From positions 9,052,001 to 9,116,000 of the forward strand of contig NZ_CP107905.1 in the NCBI RefSeq assembly GCF_036014015.1: a stretch of DNA of 64,000 bases, written 5' to 3'. The stretch's first letter is position 1; every line of letters starts with the position of its first letter. The translations under genes were made by a program, and so were the position numbers. The notes beneath the pieces were generated by a model. It saw nothing but the letters and a program-made list of their open reading frames with translations. It was not told the DNA's origin and ran no database searches. Shown here piece by piece: positions 33,947-42,670 of this stretch. The stretch comes from Streptomyces sp. NBC_00457. Its GTDB lineage: Bacteria; Actinomycetota; Actinomycetes; Streptomycetales; Streptomycetaceae.

Positions 33947-34771
33947 TCAGTCCTCCTGGGAGGGCGCGGCGTCGTCGTACTGACCGCGGATCACGTCGAA
34001 CCGCTTCATCCGTTCCAGGACCGCTTCCGCCGTCGGCCGCTCCATCTCGTCGACGATCCGTCCGTCACCGAGGAACAGCACCAGGTCGGAGTGGGCGGCG
34101 GCGCCCGGGTCGTGGGTGACCATGACGACCGTCTGCCCGAGGCTGTCGACCGCGTCGCGCAGAAAGCCCAGCACCTCAAGGCCGGACCGTGAGTCGAGGT
34201 TGCCGGTCGGCTCGTCGGCGAAGATCAGCTCGGGGCGGGAGGCGAGCGCGCGGGCGCAGGCGACGCGCTGCTGCTGGCCGCCGGACAGCTGCGACGGCCG
34301 GTGCGTCAACCGGTCCCGCAGCCCGAGCGTGTCGATGACCTGGTCCAGCCACTTCTCGTCGGGCTTCCTGCCCGCGATGTCCATGGGCAGCGTGATGTTC
34401 TCGGCCGCGTTCAGCGTCGGGATCAGGTTGAACGACTGGAACATGAATCCGATCCGGTCCCGCCGCAGCCGGGTCAGCTCCCGCTCCCTGAGTCCCGTGA
34501 TCTCGGTGTCGCCGAGCCACACCTGGCCCGCCGAGACGGTGTCCAGCCCCGCCAGACAGTGCATCAGCGTGGACTTCCCGGAGCCCGACGGCCCCATCAC
34601 CGCCGTGAACCGGCCGCGCGTGATGTCCACGTCCACCGAGTCGAGGGCGAGGACCGTCGTCTCACCTGAGCCGTACGCCTTGGTCAGACCGCGGGCGCGG
34701 GCCGCGATCCCGTCGGCCGAGGCCTGCTCCACAGCAGAAGCGGACAAGGCTGCCTCCTCGATTCGGGACAT
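33947..34771 (-). CDS. ABC transporter ATP-binding protein, MacB/LolD type
   Basis: This 274-residue ATPase has Walker A GPSGSGKSTLMH, Q-loop FQSFNLIPTLNA, signature LSGGQQQRVACARALAS, Walker B LIFADEPTGNLD and VMVTHDP. The ATG at 34771 has AAGGAAG five bases upstream; an upstream frame start (34813) lacks one. It energises the large FtsX-type permease downstream. A 24-bp perfect palindrome about 80 bp upstream is a candidate operator for this transporter. Confidence 0.94.
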   Translation of the reverse strand: MSRIEEAALSASAVEQASADGIAARARGLTKAYGSGETTVLALDSVDVDITRGRFTAVMGPSGSGKSTLMHCLAGLDTVSAGQVWLGDTEITGLRERELTRLRRDRIGFMFQSFNLIPTLNAAENITLPMDIAGRKPDEKWLDQVIDTLGLRDRLTHRPSQLSGGQQQRVACARALASRPELIFADEPTGNLDSRSGLEVLGFLRDAVDSLGQTVVMVTHDPGAAAHSDLVLFLGDGRIVDEMERPTAEAVLERMKRFDVIRGQYDDAAPSQED

Positions 34772-34851
34772 CGCGACTTCCTTGTCAGGGCCGAGCGTAA
34801 TGTGATCCGGCACACACTCGTATCCCCCTTGGGTCCTGTTGGGCCCCGGTC

Positions 34852-34875
34852 GGGCTCATCCCATGGGATGAGCCC
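34852..34875. promoter_or_regulatory. 24-bp perfect palindrome between ABC and toxin-antitoxin genes
   Basis: The arm GGGCTCATCCCA (34852-34863) is followed directly by its exact reverse complement (34864-34875). It lies 80 bp upstream of the ABC ATPase start and 50 bp upstream of the antitoxin start. A dimeric repressor site for one or both is the likely meaning. Confidence 0.6.
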
Positions 34876-34889
34876 CTTGGGGTGAGTCC

Positions 34890-34919
34890 TTGCCGTCGCT
34901 AGCATTTCGGCGCTAGCTT
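34890..34919 (+). promoter_or_regulatory. Promoter for leaderless antitoxin transcript
   Basis: TTGCCG (34890-34895) and TAGCTT (34914-34919) are spaced 18 bp, and the ATG follows six bases after the -10. Two GCTAGC hexamers (34898-34903 and 34912-34917) flank and overlap the -10, as expected for a ribbon-helix-helix autorepressor. Confidence 0.5.
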
Positions 34920-34925
34920 TGAGGC

Positions 34926-35189
34926 ATGGCGAAGACCCAGCTGAACGTACGCGTGGACGAAGGCACCGCCCGCGCGGCTCGCGAACGTGCCCTGGCCCGC
35001 GGCATGAGCGTCAACCGCTACATCGAAGAGCTGGTCAGACAGGACACCGGGGAGGTGGGCCACACGTTCGTGGAGGCCGCCGCCGACTTCATGAAGCAGT
35101 ACGAGTCCGTGTTCGCCGAAGAGTTCGGCCCGGACCGTGAAGGCACACGTGAGAGCCGTCCCGCAGGCACACGCGAAGGTCGCCGCTGA
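34926..35189 (+). CDS. Ribbon-helix-helix antitoxin-like protein
   Basis: This 87-residue protein opens with an RHH (Arc/CopG) fold: strand TQLNVRVDEGTARAARERAL and helix SVNRYIEELVRQD. The C-terminal half is a helix and charged tail, which would bind the toxin. RHH antitoxins bind their own promoter. The ATG at 34926 has GAGG only one base away, too close to act as a Shine-Dalgarno, so a leaderless mRNA is likely. The toxin frame begins inside its 3' end. Confidence 0.82.
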   Translation: MAKTQLNVRVDEGTARAARERALARGMSVNRYIEELVRQDTGEVGHTFVEAAADFMKQYESVFAEEFGPDREGTRESRPAGTREGRR

Positions 35190-35568
35190 TCCGTTGAGCC
35201 ATCTCAGAATCGACCTCGCCTGGCTGCTCATGCTCGCCGAACAGAACACTCCCGGAGACCCCCAGGTCACCGACTGGGGCGCGCTCGTCGCCGCCGTCGC
35301 ACGCCATGAGGCCGAGATATTCGATGTCCCTGTCTACGACACCCCTCAAGCTCGAGCCGCCTCGCTGCTGCAACTGCTGATCCACGTGCCCGCGCTGGAG
35401 CGCTCCAACGCCCTGTTCGCCTCCGCCGTCGCGTATGCCTACCTCGTCGCCAGCGGCCTGAAGGTCGTCACCTCCCCGGAGCAGGTCCGCGACCTGGCCC
35501 GGCTGGTCAAGAGCGGTGAGGCCACGGTGCACGACATCGCGCAGGAACTGCGGCAGTGGAGCCTATGA
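35149..35568 (+). CDS. Fic/Doc-fold toxin-like protein with altered Fic motif
   Basis: This roughly 139-residue protein has the helical layout of Doc-type Fic toxins, and its place after an RHH gene fits a toxin-antitoxin pair. The motif reads HVPALERSN from His79 where Fic enzymes have HxFx(D/N)GNGR: the histidine is kept, but the Asp/Asn, glycine and arginine positions are changed. Start options are GTG 35149 (GAAGG five bases upstream, chosen), GTG 35137 and TTG 35194. From memory, close relatives in Streptomyces share this form. The last six bases overlap the 3' end of the convergent methyltransferase gene. Confidence 0.78.
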   Translation: MRAVPQAHAKVAADPLSHLRIDLAWLLMLAEQNTPGDPQVTDWGALVAAVARHEAEIFDVPVYDTPQARAASLLQLLIHVPALERSNALFASAVAYAYLVASGLKVVTSPEQVRDLARLVKSGEATVHDIAQELRQWSL

Positions 35569-36252
35569 GGTGACCGTAGGCCGCCACGCCGTGCCCAGGA
35601 CGCAGTACGAAGTCGGCAGCGTCGGCCCGTTCTCCGGCATCAGCACCCGCCGGTACGGGCCGAGTTCGAATCCGGCGGCCCGCAGTCCGGCGATCGGGTC
35701 CCGGGCCACATGGCAGCCGCCGTTCAGCCGCGGCCACACCGTGCCGTCCAGTGCGCGCTGGGTGAAGCGCATCATCCGGCCACCGCCCCTGCCGTGCTCG
35801 AAGAACCGCACGGCACCGCCGGGCCGCAGCACCCGCCGTACCTCGCCGAGCGCCCGCGAGACGTCCCGCACACTGCACAGCACCAGCGACAGCACCACCG
35901 CGTCGAAGGCCTCGCTCTTGACCGGCAGCGCCTCCGCCGCCCCCGGCACCACATCCACCGGCACTTCGGCGCGCAGCGCGGACTCCACCGCCAACTGCCG
36001 CAGCAGACGCTCCGGTTCGATGGCGACGACCTCCGAGACCGCGCTCGGATAGTGCGCGAAGTTCAGGCCGTTGCCCGCGCCGATCTCGATCACCCGCCCG
36101 GAGAGCCCGGTCAGCATGCGGTCGCGGACGGCGCCCATCCCCATGCGTGACTCGGCGGCGACGCTGACACGGGCGTAGTACCGGGCGAACAGCGGATGGT
36201 GCACGGGATCCCGTGACACCTTGCCGGAGCCGGTGGCGGGCCGTAGCGGCAT
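35563..36252 (-). CDS. Class I SAM-dependent methyltransferase
   Basis: This 229-residue methyltransferase has motif I VIEIGAGNGLNFAHYP, the acidic post-I residue in VAIEPERLL, motif II DAVVLSLVLCSV and motif III VLRPGGAVRFFEHG. The fold resembles small-molecule or lipid methylases such as phosphatidylethanolamine or methyltransferase-11 types; the substrate is unknown. The stop overlaps the convergent toxin gene by six bases. Confidence 0.9.
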   Translation of the reverse strand: MPLRPATGSGKVSRDPVHHPLFARYYARVSVAAESRMGMGAVRDRMLTGLSGRVIEIGAGNGLNFAHYPSAVSEVVAIEPERLLRQLAVESALRAEVPVDVVPGAAEALPVKSEAFDAVVLSLVLCSVRDVSRALGEVRRVLRPGGAVRFFEHGRGGGRMMRFTQRALDGTVWPRLNGGCHVARDPIAGLRAAGFELGPYRRVLMPENGPTLPTSYCVLGTAWRPTVTS

Positions 36253-36353
36253 GGCGACCTCCTGGGCGGATGGAGTGCCCTACCGCGATTGTCCCCCGTA
36301 CACGCCCCGCGCACCCCCCCCACCGTTCGCGGGTCGCGGTCAGCAGACGCGGG

Positions 36354-37070
36354 TCACGGTGCCTCGCGCACTCGGAATGCCTCCGCGTCCCACACGCCCT
36401 CCAGCCGTGGTGCCAGCCAAGTCGGCGCCGCCGCACGGAAGCCGGCGGGCTCGAGGGACCCGGCACCGGCGGGCAGCGCGCCCAGCAGCGGGGCGTCGGC
36501 GACGATCGGCAGGTCCGCGAGATTGCAACGGGATGCCAGGTCGGGTGCCTTGGGCCAGCTGCCGATCACGATTCCCGCCAAGTCGAGCTGACCGGACCGG
36601 ATTTCGCGCGCCGTCAGTTCCGTCGTGTTCAACGTGCCCAGCCCCGCCGCCGCCACGACCAGTACCGGCGCCGCCAGCAGCCGCGCCGCGTCCGCCAGCG
36701 TGCCGCCCGCCGGGTCGAACCGTACGAGAAGCCCGCCCGCTCCCTCCACCAGCACCAGATCGTGCTCGGCGGCCAGCTTGGCGGCGGCCTCGGCGATGTC
36801 GTGCGGATGGACCGGCGCACATCCTGCGCGTCGAGCGGCCGTCGCCGGTGCCAACGGGTCGGGATACCGGGCGAGTTCGACCGCCGTCACGGCACCCGCG
36901 AGCCGCGCGACCTCGTCGGCGTCCCCGCGCTCGTCCGGTCGTACGCCCGTCTGCGCGGCCTTCAGGACGGCCACCGACCTCCCGGCCGCGAGCGCGACGG
37001 CGGCGACGGCGGCCGTCGTGACGGTCTTGCCCACCTCCGTGCCCGTGCCCGTGATCACCAGGACCGGCAT
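36354..37070 (-). CDS. bioD: Dethiobiotin synthetase BioD
   Basis: This 238-residue P-loop enzyme closes the ureido ring of dethiobiotin from diaminopelargonate, CO2 and ATP. The P-loop GTGTEVGKTVTTAAVAA lies at residues about 7-23, and VEGAGGLLVRFD is the second ATP/carbamate-site motif. The ATG at 37070 comes one base after the bioA stop, so bioB-bioA-bioD is one operon and this is its last gene. The upstream in-frame extension to 37292 is bioA antisense noise. Confidence 0.95.
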   Translation of the reverse strand: MPVLVITGTGTEVGKTVTTAAVAAVALAAGRSVAVLKAAQTGVRPDERGDADEVARLAGAVTAVELARYPDPLAPATAARRAGCAPVHPHDIAEAAAKLAAEHDLVLVEGAGGLLVRFDPAGGTLADAARLLAAPVLVVAAAGLGTLNTTELTAREIRSGQLDLAGIVIGSWPKAPDLASRCNLADLPIVADAPLLGALPAGAGSLEPAGFRAAAPTWLAPRLEGVWDAEAFRVREAP

Positions 37071-37071
37071 G

Positions 37072-38361
37072 TCATCCCTCCCGCGCCGCCGCGCACACCG
37101 CGCGCGCGATCCGTGCCACGTCCGTGTCGTCCGTGACATACGGCGGCATCGTGTAGACGAGGTCGCGGAACGGCCGCAGCCACACGCCCTCGCGCACGGC
37201 CGCCGCCGTGGCCGCCCGCATGGCCGCCTCGTCGAGGGGGCGGCCGAGCTGGACGACCCCGATGGCGCCGAGGACGCGGACATCACGGACACCCGGGAGC
37301 GCCGCGGCCTCGGCCAGCCCCTCCCGCAGCCCCGCCTCGATCCGCTTGACCTCCGCGAGCCAGTCCTGGCCGAGCAGCAGCTCGATCGAGGCGCAGGCCA
37401 CCGACGCGGCCAGCGGATTGCCCATGAACGTCGGGCCGTGCGCCAGCACCGGCACCTCGCCGCGCGAGATGCCCTCGGCCACCCGGGATGTGCACAGGGT
37501 GGCGGCCATCGTCATATAGCCGCCGGTCAGCGCCTTGCCGACGCACATCACATCGGGTGTCACCGCCGCGTGCTCCGCCGCGAACAGCGCGCCCGTCCGC
37601 CCGAACCCGGTCGCGATCTCGTCGAACACCAGCAGCACGCCGTACGCGTCGCACGCCTCACGCAGCACCCGCAGATATGCGGGGGAGTGGAACCGCATCC
37701 CGCCCGCGCCCTGCACGACCGGCTCGACGATCACCGCGGCCAGGTCGTCGGCGTGCAGCTCGATGAGCGCGCGCAGGTGGTCGGCGTACGCCTCGTCGTA
37801 CTCCGTCGGCGGCGCGTCGGCGAACACCTGGCGCGGGAGCACGCCGGTCCACAGGTCGTGCATCCCGCCCTCGGGGTCGCACACCGACATCGGCTGCCAG
37901 GTGTCGCCGTGATAGCCGCCGCGCCAGGTCAGCAGGCGCTGCTTCGCCGGGCGGCCCATCGAGCGCCAGTACTGGAGGCACATCTTGACCGCGACCTCGA
38001 CGGACACCGAACCGGAGTCGGCGAGGAAGACATGCTCCAGGCCGTCGGGCGACATGTCGACAAGGTGCTTCGCGAGCCGTACGGCGGGCTCGTGCGTGAG
38101 CCCGCCGAACATCACATGGCTCATCCGGCCGAGCTGCTCGCGCGCCGCCTCGTCGAGCACGGGGTGGCGGTAGCCGTGGATCGCCGACCACCAGGACGAC
38201 ATGCCGTCGATCAACTCGCCCCCGTCGTCCGCGAGTCTCAGCCGGACCCCGCTCGCCGACTCCACGACGAGCGGCTCCACCACGCCCGGCATGGGCCCGT
38301 AGGGATGCCAGACGTGCCGCCGGTCGAGGTCCAGCAGCTCGGCGACGGTCAGGTCAGGCAT
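37072..38361 (-). CDS. bioA: Adenosylmethionine-8-amino-7-oxononanoate aminotransferase BioA
   Basis: This 429-residue class III aminotransferase uses SAM as amino donor to make 7,8-diaminopelargonate. Marks are [26 protein letters not shown], the GGYHGDT turn, the PLP-Asp in [15 protein letters not shown] and the lysine in [12 protein letters not shown]. These match BioA specifically. The ATG at 38361 overlaps the end of bioB by eight bases. It converts BioF product for BioD. Confidence 0.95.
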   Translation of the reverse strand: MPDLTVAELLDLDRRHVWHPYGPMPGVVEPLVVESASGVRLRLADDGGELIDGMSSWWSAIHGYRHPVLDEAAREQLGRMSHVMFGGLTHEPAVRLAKHLVDMSPDGLEHVFLADSGSVSVEVAVKMCLQYWRSMGRPAKQRLLTWRGGYHGDTWQPMSVCDPEGGMHDLWTGVLPRQVFADAPPTEYDEAYADHLRALIELHADDLAAVIVEPVVQGAGGMRFHSPAYLRVLREACDAYGVLLVFDEIATGFGRTGALFAAEHAAVTPDVMCVGKALTGGYMTMAATLCTSRVAEGISRGEVPVLAHGPTFMGNPLAASVACASIELLLGQDWLAEVKRIEAGLREGLAEAAALPGVRDVRVLGAIGVVQLGRPLDEAAMRAATAAAVREGVWLRPFRDLVYTMPPYVTDDTDVARIARAVCAAAREG

Positions 38362-39490
38362 TGGGCGCGAGGTCCGTTCCGGCCCCCCGACGGCGGACGG
38401 CGACGAGGTCCGTACGGGCCTCGTTGACCTGAGGTCCGTCGGTTGCCGAAGCACACCCTCCGCCGCCCTCGTGGCACCCGCCGGCCGCCCGGTGCTCCGG
38501 CAGCGTCACCTGGTCCGAGCCCTCCACCTCGAACCCGGCGTCCGCGATCATCTCCAGGTCCGCCTTGCCCGCCTGGCCCTCGGTGGTCAGGTAGTCGCCG
38601 AGGAAGATGGAGTTGGCCAGGTGCAGGGCGAGGGGCTGCATCGTGCGCAGATGGACCTCACGGCCGCCCGCGATCCGCACCTCGACGTCCGGGCAGACGA
38701 ACCGCACCATCGCGAGAATGCGCAGACAGCGCTGCGGGGTGAGGTGCCACTCCTTGGCGAGCGGGGTGCCCTCGACCGGGATCAGGAAGTTGACCGGAAC
38801 CGAGTCCGGGTCCAGCTCACGCAGCGAGTGGACGACGTCGACCAGGTCCTCGTCCGACTCGCCCATGCCCGCGATCAGGCCCGAGCAGGCGGACAGCCCG
38901 GCCGCGTGCGCCTTCTGCACGGTGTCGACGCGGTCGGCGTAGGTGTGGGTGGTGGTGATGTCGCCGTACGTCGCCTCGGAGGTGTTGAGGTTGTGGTTGT
39001 AGGCGTCGGCGCCGGCCTCGCGCAGCCGCTCGGCCTGTCCGTCGGAGAGCAGACCGAGACAGGCGCACACCTCGACGCCCTCGTTCTGCTCCTTGATCGC
39101 CTTGATGGTGCCCGCGACCCGGTCCACGTCACGGTCGGTGGGACCGCGTCCGGACGCCACCAGACAGACCCGCTTGGCACCTCCGGCCAGCCCGGCAGCC
39201 GCCGCCTGGGAGGCCTGGTCGGGCTTGAGCCAGGTGTACTTCAGGATTCCGGTCGTCGAGCCCAGCCGCTGGGAGCAGTAGGAGCAGTCCTCCGGGCACA
39301 AGCCGGACTTGAGGTTGACGAGGTAGTTGAGTTTCACCCGTCGGCCGAACCAGTGCCGGCGCACCTTGCCGGCCGCGGCCACCACATCGAGCAGGTCGTC
39401 GTCGGAGGTGGCGAGGACGGCCAGTGCTTCCTCGCGGGTCGGCAGCTCGCGCCGAAGCCCCTTGTCCACCAGCGTGTTCAGCAGGTCCAT
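38354..39490 (-). CDS. bioB: Biotin synthase BioB
   Basis: This 378-residue radical-SAM enzyme inserts sulfur into dethiobiotin. The cluster-binding CPEDCSYC (CxxxCxxC) is present, as are YNHNLNTSE and GLIAGMGE and a downstream Arg for the second cluster. After the usual end the protein has a Cys/His/Gly-rich tail ([16 protein letters not shown]) common in actinobacterial BioB. The ATG at 39490 starts the typical [20 protein letters not shown]. The gene leads the bioBAD operon and is divergent from bioF. Confidence 0.96.
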   Translation of the reverse strand: MDLLNTLVDKGLRRELPTREEALAVLATSDDDLLDVVAAAGKVRRHWFGRRVKLNYLVNLKSGLCPEDCSYCSQRLGSTTGILKYTWLKPDQASQAAAAGLAGGAKRVCLVASGRGPTDRDVDRVAGTIKAIKEQNEGVEVCACLGLLSDGQAERLREAGADAYNHNLNTSEATYGDITTTHTYADRVDTVQKAHAAGLSACSGLIAGMGESDEDLVDVVHSLRELDPDSVPVNFLIPVEGTPLAKEWHLTPQRCLRILAMVRFVCPDVEVRIAGGREVHLRTMQPLALHLANSIFLGDYLTTEGQAGKADLEMIADAGFEVEGSDQVTLPEHRAAGGCHEGGGGCASATDGPQVNEARTDLVAVRRRGAGTDLAPNA

Positions 39491-39559
39491 GAGGTCCGAT
39501 CCTGTCCTACGGAACCGCCCCGGGCCAAGGAGAGATCGGACAACAGAGGCGGTTCGACG

Positions 39560-39575
39560 TGTGGGTATTGCCACA
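39560..39575. promoter_or_regulatory. Short inverted repeat in bioB-bioF intergenic region
   Basis: TGTGG (39560-39564) and CCACA (39571-39575) flank a 6-bp centre between the divergent bio genes. It does not match the BirA or BioQ sites I know. It is a weak candidate operator. Confidence 0.3.
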
Positions 39576-39637
39576 TCATGGGCGGCTGGCCCGACGACTA
39601 GTGTCTGTGCACTGCCTACAAAAGCCCCGGAGGAGTC

Positions 39638-40765
39638 ATGGCGTTCGGCTGGATCGACGAACAGGCGGAGCTGCGCCGCCGCGCCGGACTGGTACGGACC
39701 CTGCGCCCCCGCCCCGCCGACTCGCCGCTGCTCGACCTCGCGAGCAACGACTACCTGGGCCTGGCCCGCCACCCCGAGGTCGTCGAGGGCGCCGCCTCCG
39801 CGGCCCGCACCTGGGGCGGCGGCGCCACCGGCTCCCGCCTGGTCACCGGCACGACCGCGCTCCACGCCGAACTGGAACGCGAGCTGGCGGACTTCTGCGG
39901 CTTCGAGGCGGCCCTGGTGTTCTCCTCCGGCTACGCGGCCAACCTCGCCGCGGTCACCGCGCTGGCCCCGCACGGCTCACTCATCGTCTCCGACGCCGGC
40001 AACCACGCCTCGCTGATCGACGGCTGCCGGCTGGCCCGCGGCACCACCCAGGTCGTCGCACACGCCGACCCGGACGGCGTACGCAAGGCACTGCGGACCC
40101 ATGACGGGCCCGCCGTCGCCGTGTCCGACACGGTCTTCTCGGTCGACGGCGACGCCGCCCCGCTGACCGGGCTCGCGACGGCATGCCGGGAGCACGGCGC
40201 CGGTCTGGTCGTCGACGACGCCCACGGTCTCGGCGTCCTCGGCGACGGCGGGCGCGGCGCCCCGCACGCGGCGGGACTCGCGGGCGCGGACGATGTCGTG
40301 GTGACGGTCACGCTGTCCAAGTCGCTCGGCAGCCAGGGCGGCGCCGTACTCGGACCCGCCCGGGTCATCGCGCATCTGGTCAACGCGGCCCGCACGTTCA
40401 TCTTCGACACGGGCCTGGCCCCCGCCGCGACGGGGGCGGCCCTGGCGGCGCTCAGGCTGCTGCGCCGTGAGCCGGAGCGGGCGGCGCGGGCGCGTGCGGT
40501 GGCACGCGAACTCCACGCACGCCTGACCGCCGCGGGTCTGGAAGCGGTACGTCCGGACGCCGCGGTCGTCTCCGTGCGCGCGCCGTCCCCGGAGGGCGCC
40601 GTGCGGTGGGCGGCCGACTGCCGTACGGCAGGTCTCGCCGTGGGCTGCTTCCGTCCTCCTTCCGTGCCCGACGGCATCTCACGGCTGAGGCTCACCGCCC
40701 GAGCTGACCTCTCCGAGGACCAGATCGAGCGCGCGGTGGGAGTGATCGGCGAGACGCGACCATGA
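39638..40765 (+). CDS. bioF: 8-amino-7-oxononanoate synthase BioF
   Basis: This 375-residue PLP enzyme of the alpha-oxoamine synthase family condenses pimeloyl-thioester with alanine. Marks are [47 protein letters not shown] and the Schiff-base lysine in [13 protein letters not shown]. The ATG at 39638 has CGGAGGAG two bases upstream. It is divergent from bioBAD across 147 bp and completes a four-gene biotin set; the early pimeloyl genes are not in the window. Confidence 0.95.
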   Translation: MAFGWIDEQAELRRRAGLVRTLRPRPADSPLLDLASNDYLGLARHPEVVEGAASAARTWGGGATGSRLVTGTTALHAELERELADFCGFEAALVFSSGYAANLAAVTALAPHGSLIVSDAGNHASLIDGCRLARGTTQVVAHADPDGVRKALRTHDGPAVAVSDTVFSVDGDAAPLTGLATACREHGAGLVVDDAHGLGVLGDGGRGAPHAAGLAGADDVVVTVTLSKSLGSQGGAVLGPARVIAHLVNAARTFIFDTGLAPAATGAALAALRLLRREPERAARARAVARELHARLTAAGLEAVRPDAAVVSVRAPSPEGAVRWAADCRTAGLAVGCFRPPSVPDGISRLRLTARADLSEDQIERAVGVIGETRP

Positions 40766-40826
40766 GTCGGCGTGCATGGCCGTGCGTCGCGTGAACTGAT
40801 TCAGAGGGGGCGCGAGGTGCGTGTGA

Positions 40827-41051
40827 TCACCGGAGCGCGGCCGTGAATCCCGCCCAGCTCTCGGGAGAGAAGAGCAGCGCGGGTCCGGCCGGGTCCTTGG
40901 AGTCGCGTACGGCCAGCAGCCCGGCCCCGGGGCCGGAGAGCGGCCGGGCCGTCTCGACGCAGTTGTTCGCTCCGGTGCTGTAGCTGCTGCGCAGCCATTG
41001 CACACCGTGCAGTTGAGTACTGGACGTCACGTTCCGAGGCAGTGCAGACAT
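40827..41051 (-). CDS. DUF397 small protein
   Basis: This 74-residue protein is a typical DUF397 member: WLRSSYSTGANNCVETA, VRDSKDPAGPALLFSPESW and FTAALR. In Streptomyces DUF397 proteins sit next to WhiJ-like XRE regulators and are believed to act with them, by analogy to a toxin-antitoxin-like regulatory pair. It follows the WhiJ-like gene after nine bases, so the two share a transcript. Confidence 0.93.
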   Translation of the reverse strand: MSALPRNVTSSTQLHGVQWLRSSYSTGANNCVETARPLSGPGAGLLAVRDSKDPAGPALLFSPESWAGFTAALR

Positions 41052-41060
41052 GGTGCCTCC

Positions 41061-41930
41061 TTACACGCCGGCGCCTATCCCGGCGATGTAGTCCAACGAG
41101 TCCTCGGGCGAAAGGGCGTGGAACTGAAGGGTGTTGAAGGCCTCGGTGTAGGCCTGGAGGTCTTCTTTCCGCTCGAGGTAGAGGCTACTCGTCAAGTGGT
41201 CGAGAACAACCACGTCCAGATCAGAAGTGCTCGAAAATGAGAAAATAACGAAAGGCCCGGTGATGCCGATGTGGGCACCGGCCGCGAACGGCAGGACCTG
41301 AAGCCGCACTTGGGGGTAGCGCGCCGCCTCGATCAGCCGCTCCAACTGCCGTGCCATGACGTCCGGCCCGCCGATCTCCCGGTGCAGCACCGCCTCGTCG
41401 AGCACCGCGCTCAGCGCCAGAGGCGGCCGCGAGCGCAGCACGTCCTGCCTGGCCAGGCGCACTTCCACCAGCGTGTCCAGCCGGTCGTCGGCGTCCTCGT
41501 CCAGCCCGCCGACCGCGGCCCGGGTCACCGCCCGCGCGTACTCCGGCGTCTGCAGCAGCCCCGGGACGACGGAGGTCTCCAGCGTGCGCATCGCGCTGGC
41601 CTGGGATTCCAGGCTGATGAAATCCCGGTACGTCGGCGGCAGCACGCCCCGGTACGCATGCCACCAGTGGTGCCGCCCGGCACTGTCGTCCTGTCCCGCC
41701 AACACCAGCAGCAACTCCCGTAGTTGGGGATCCGCCACTCCGTAGGCGTCGAGGAGTAACCGCACATCGGCCGGTTTCACCCCGCTCGCGCCGGTCTCGA
41801 TGCGGCTCACCTTCGACTGGTGCCAGCCCACGAGCCGGGCCGCCTCGCCGCTCGTGAGCCCGGCGCCGGTGCGCAGCGTGCGCAATTCGGCGCCCAGTTT
41901 TCGGCGGCGTACCGCGGGACCGTGCTGCAT
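41061..41930 (-). CDS. WhiJ-like XRE regulator (HTH plus DUF5753), TTA-containing
   Basis: This 289-residue protein has an XRE helix-turn-helix (LRTGAGLTSGEAARLVGWHQSKVSRIETG, residues about 17-45, split when read) and a DUF5753 effector domain, the layout of WhiJ. WhiJ-type proteins are known to repress development or secondary metabolism genes together with a DUF397 partner. One TTA codon (complement of 41757-41759) occurs in DVRLLLDAYGV, so bldA tRNA may limit it. It is divergent from an AbaA-like ATPase gene. Confidence 0.92.
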   Translation of the reverse strand: MQHGPAVRRRKLGAELRTLRTGAGLTSGEAARLVGWHQSKVSRIETGASGVKPADVRLLLDAYGVADPQLRELLLVLAGQDDSAGRHHWWHAYRGVLPPTYRDFISLESQASAMRTLETSVVPGLLQTPEYARAVTRAAVGGLDEDADDRLDTLVEVRLARQDVLRSRPPLALSAVLDEAVLHREIGGPDVMARQLERLIEAARYPQVRLQVLPFAAGAHIGITGPFVIFSFSSTSDLDVVVLDHLTSSLYLERKEDLQAYTEAFNTLQFHALSPEDSLDYIAGIGAGV

Positions 41931-42001
41931 GGGCTCCTCCTTACTCCTTCCGGGCCGCCCAAATACGGTCTGCCGTCGCAGAGTTCACCGCTTCGAGCGA
42001 C

Positions 42002-42017
42002 AGATATATGCATATCT
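42002..42017. promoter_or_regulatory. A+T-rich palindrome between WhiJ-like and AbaA-like genes
   Basis: AGATAT (42002-42007) and ATATCT (42012-42017) flank ATGC. A+T-rich DNA like this is rare here. It lies 72 bp from the WhiJ-like start and is a candidate WhiJ operator. Confidence 0.5.
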
Positions 42018-42142
42018 TGGTGGATCGCACCCGTGACCGGCCCGGTAGTGGCAGTCTGGCGACGAAGCACCAGTCCGGGACCGTACTCGAACCCTCCGCT
42101 CCATGTCGGACTGCGGTCCCGTGGGAAAGGGACGACGTCGCC

Positions 42143-42604
42143 ATGGCAGACCATCTGGAAGCATCCGTCACTCTGCCGAGCGATCCCGCCTCGGTCTCCG
42201 CCGCCCGCACCTACGTGGTCGGCACCCTGGGGGAATGGGGACTGCCGGCCGACACGGAACTGGCCGACACCATCCGCCTCATCGTCTCGGAACTCGCCAC
42301 CAACGCCGTACAGCACACGTTCGGGCAGTCACCCACCTTCACGGTGGACCTCGAACTCGACCGTGACGAACAACTGCGCATCGGAGTCACCGACAGCCAT
42401 CCGCGTTTTCCCAAACGACTGCCCGCGGCCGTCCAGCAGGACAACGGCCGCGGGCTCGTGATCATCCGTTGGCTGACCGCCGAGTTCGGCGGCAAGCTGA
42501 GAATCCGGCCCACCCGGGAGGGCGGCAAGACGGTCTCCATCGAACTGCCGTGGACGGTACCGGCGCGGCCCGTGACGACGACAGCGGTGCAGCAGGACCC
42601 TTAG
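42143..42604 (+). CDS. AbaA-like/RsbW-type ATP-binding protein
   Basis: This 153-residue HATPase_c (GHKL) protein resembles anti-sigma factor kinases of the RsbW type: SELATNAVQHTF (N box), VTDSHPRFPKRLPA (D box), and NGRGLVIIRWLTAEFG (G box). It may bind a sigma or anti-anti-sigma factor; no such partner is adjacent. In Streptomyces such AbaA-like genes cluster with WhiJ-like and DUF397 genes. The ATG at 42143 is chosen; the longer frame covers the divergent promoter. Confidence 0.87.
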   Translation: MADHLEASVTLPSDPASVSAARTYVVGTLGEWGLPADTELADTIRLIVSELATNAVQHTFGQSPTFTVDLELDRDEQLRIGVTDSHPRFPKRLPAAVQQDNGRGLVIIRWLTAEFGGKLRIRPTREGGKTVSIELPWTVPARPVTTTAVQQDP

Positions 42605-42670
42605 AGATCAGGCCTGGTGCGGGATGACGCGGTGGCGGCGCGTCAGGGCGCCGCCACCGCGTCGCTCAGG

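Noticed and set aside
31381..34119. 912-codon open frame on the plus strand
   Set aside because: It is antisense to the FtsX-like permease and ATPase genes and has low-complexity Arg/Asp/Gly composition without domains.
39491..39637. BioQ or BirA operator between bioB and bioF
   Set aside because: I could not find a match to the TGAAC-N3-GTTAC type or a BirA-like palindrome; only a short TGTGG/CCACA repeat was seen.
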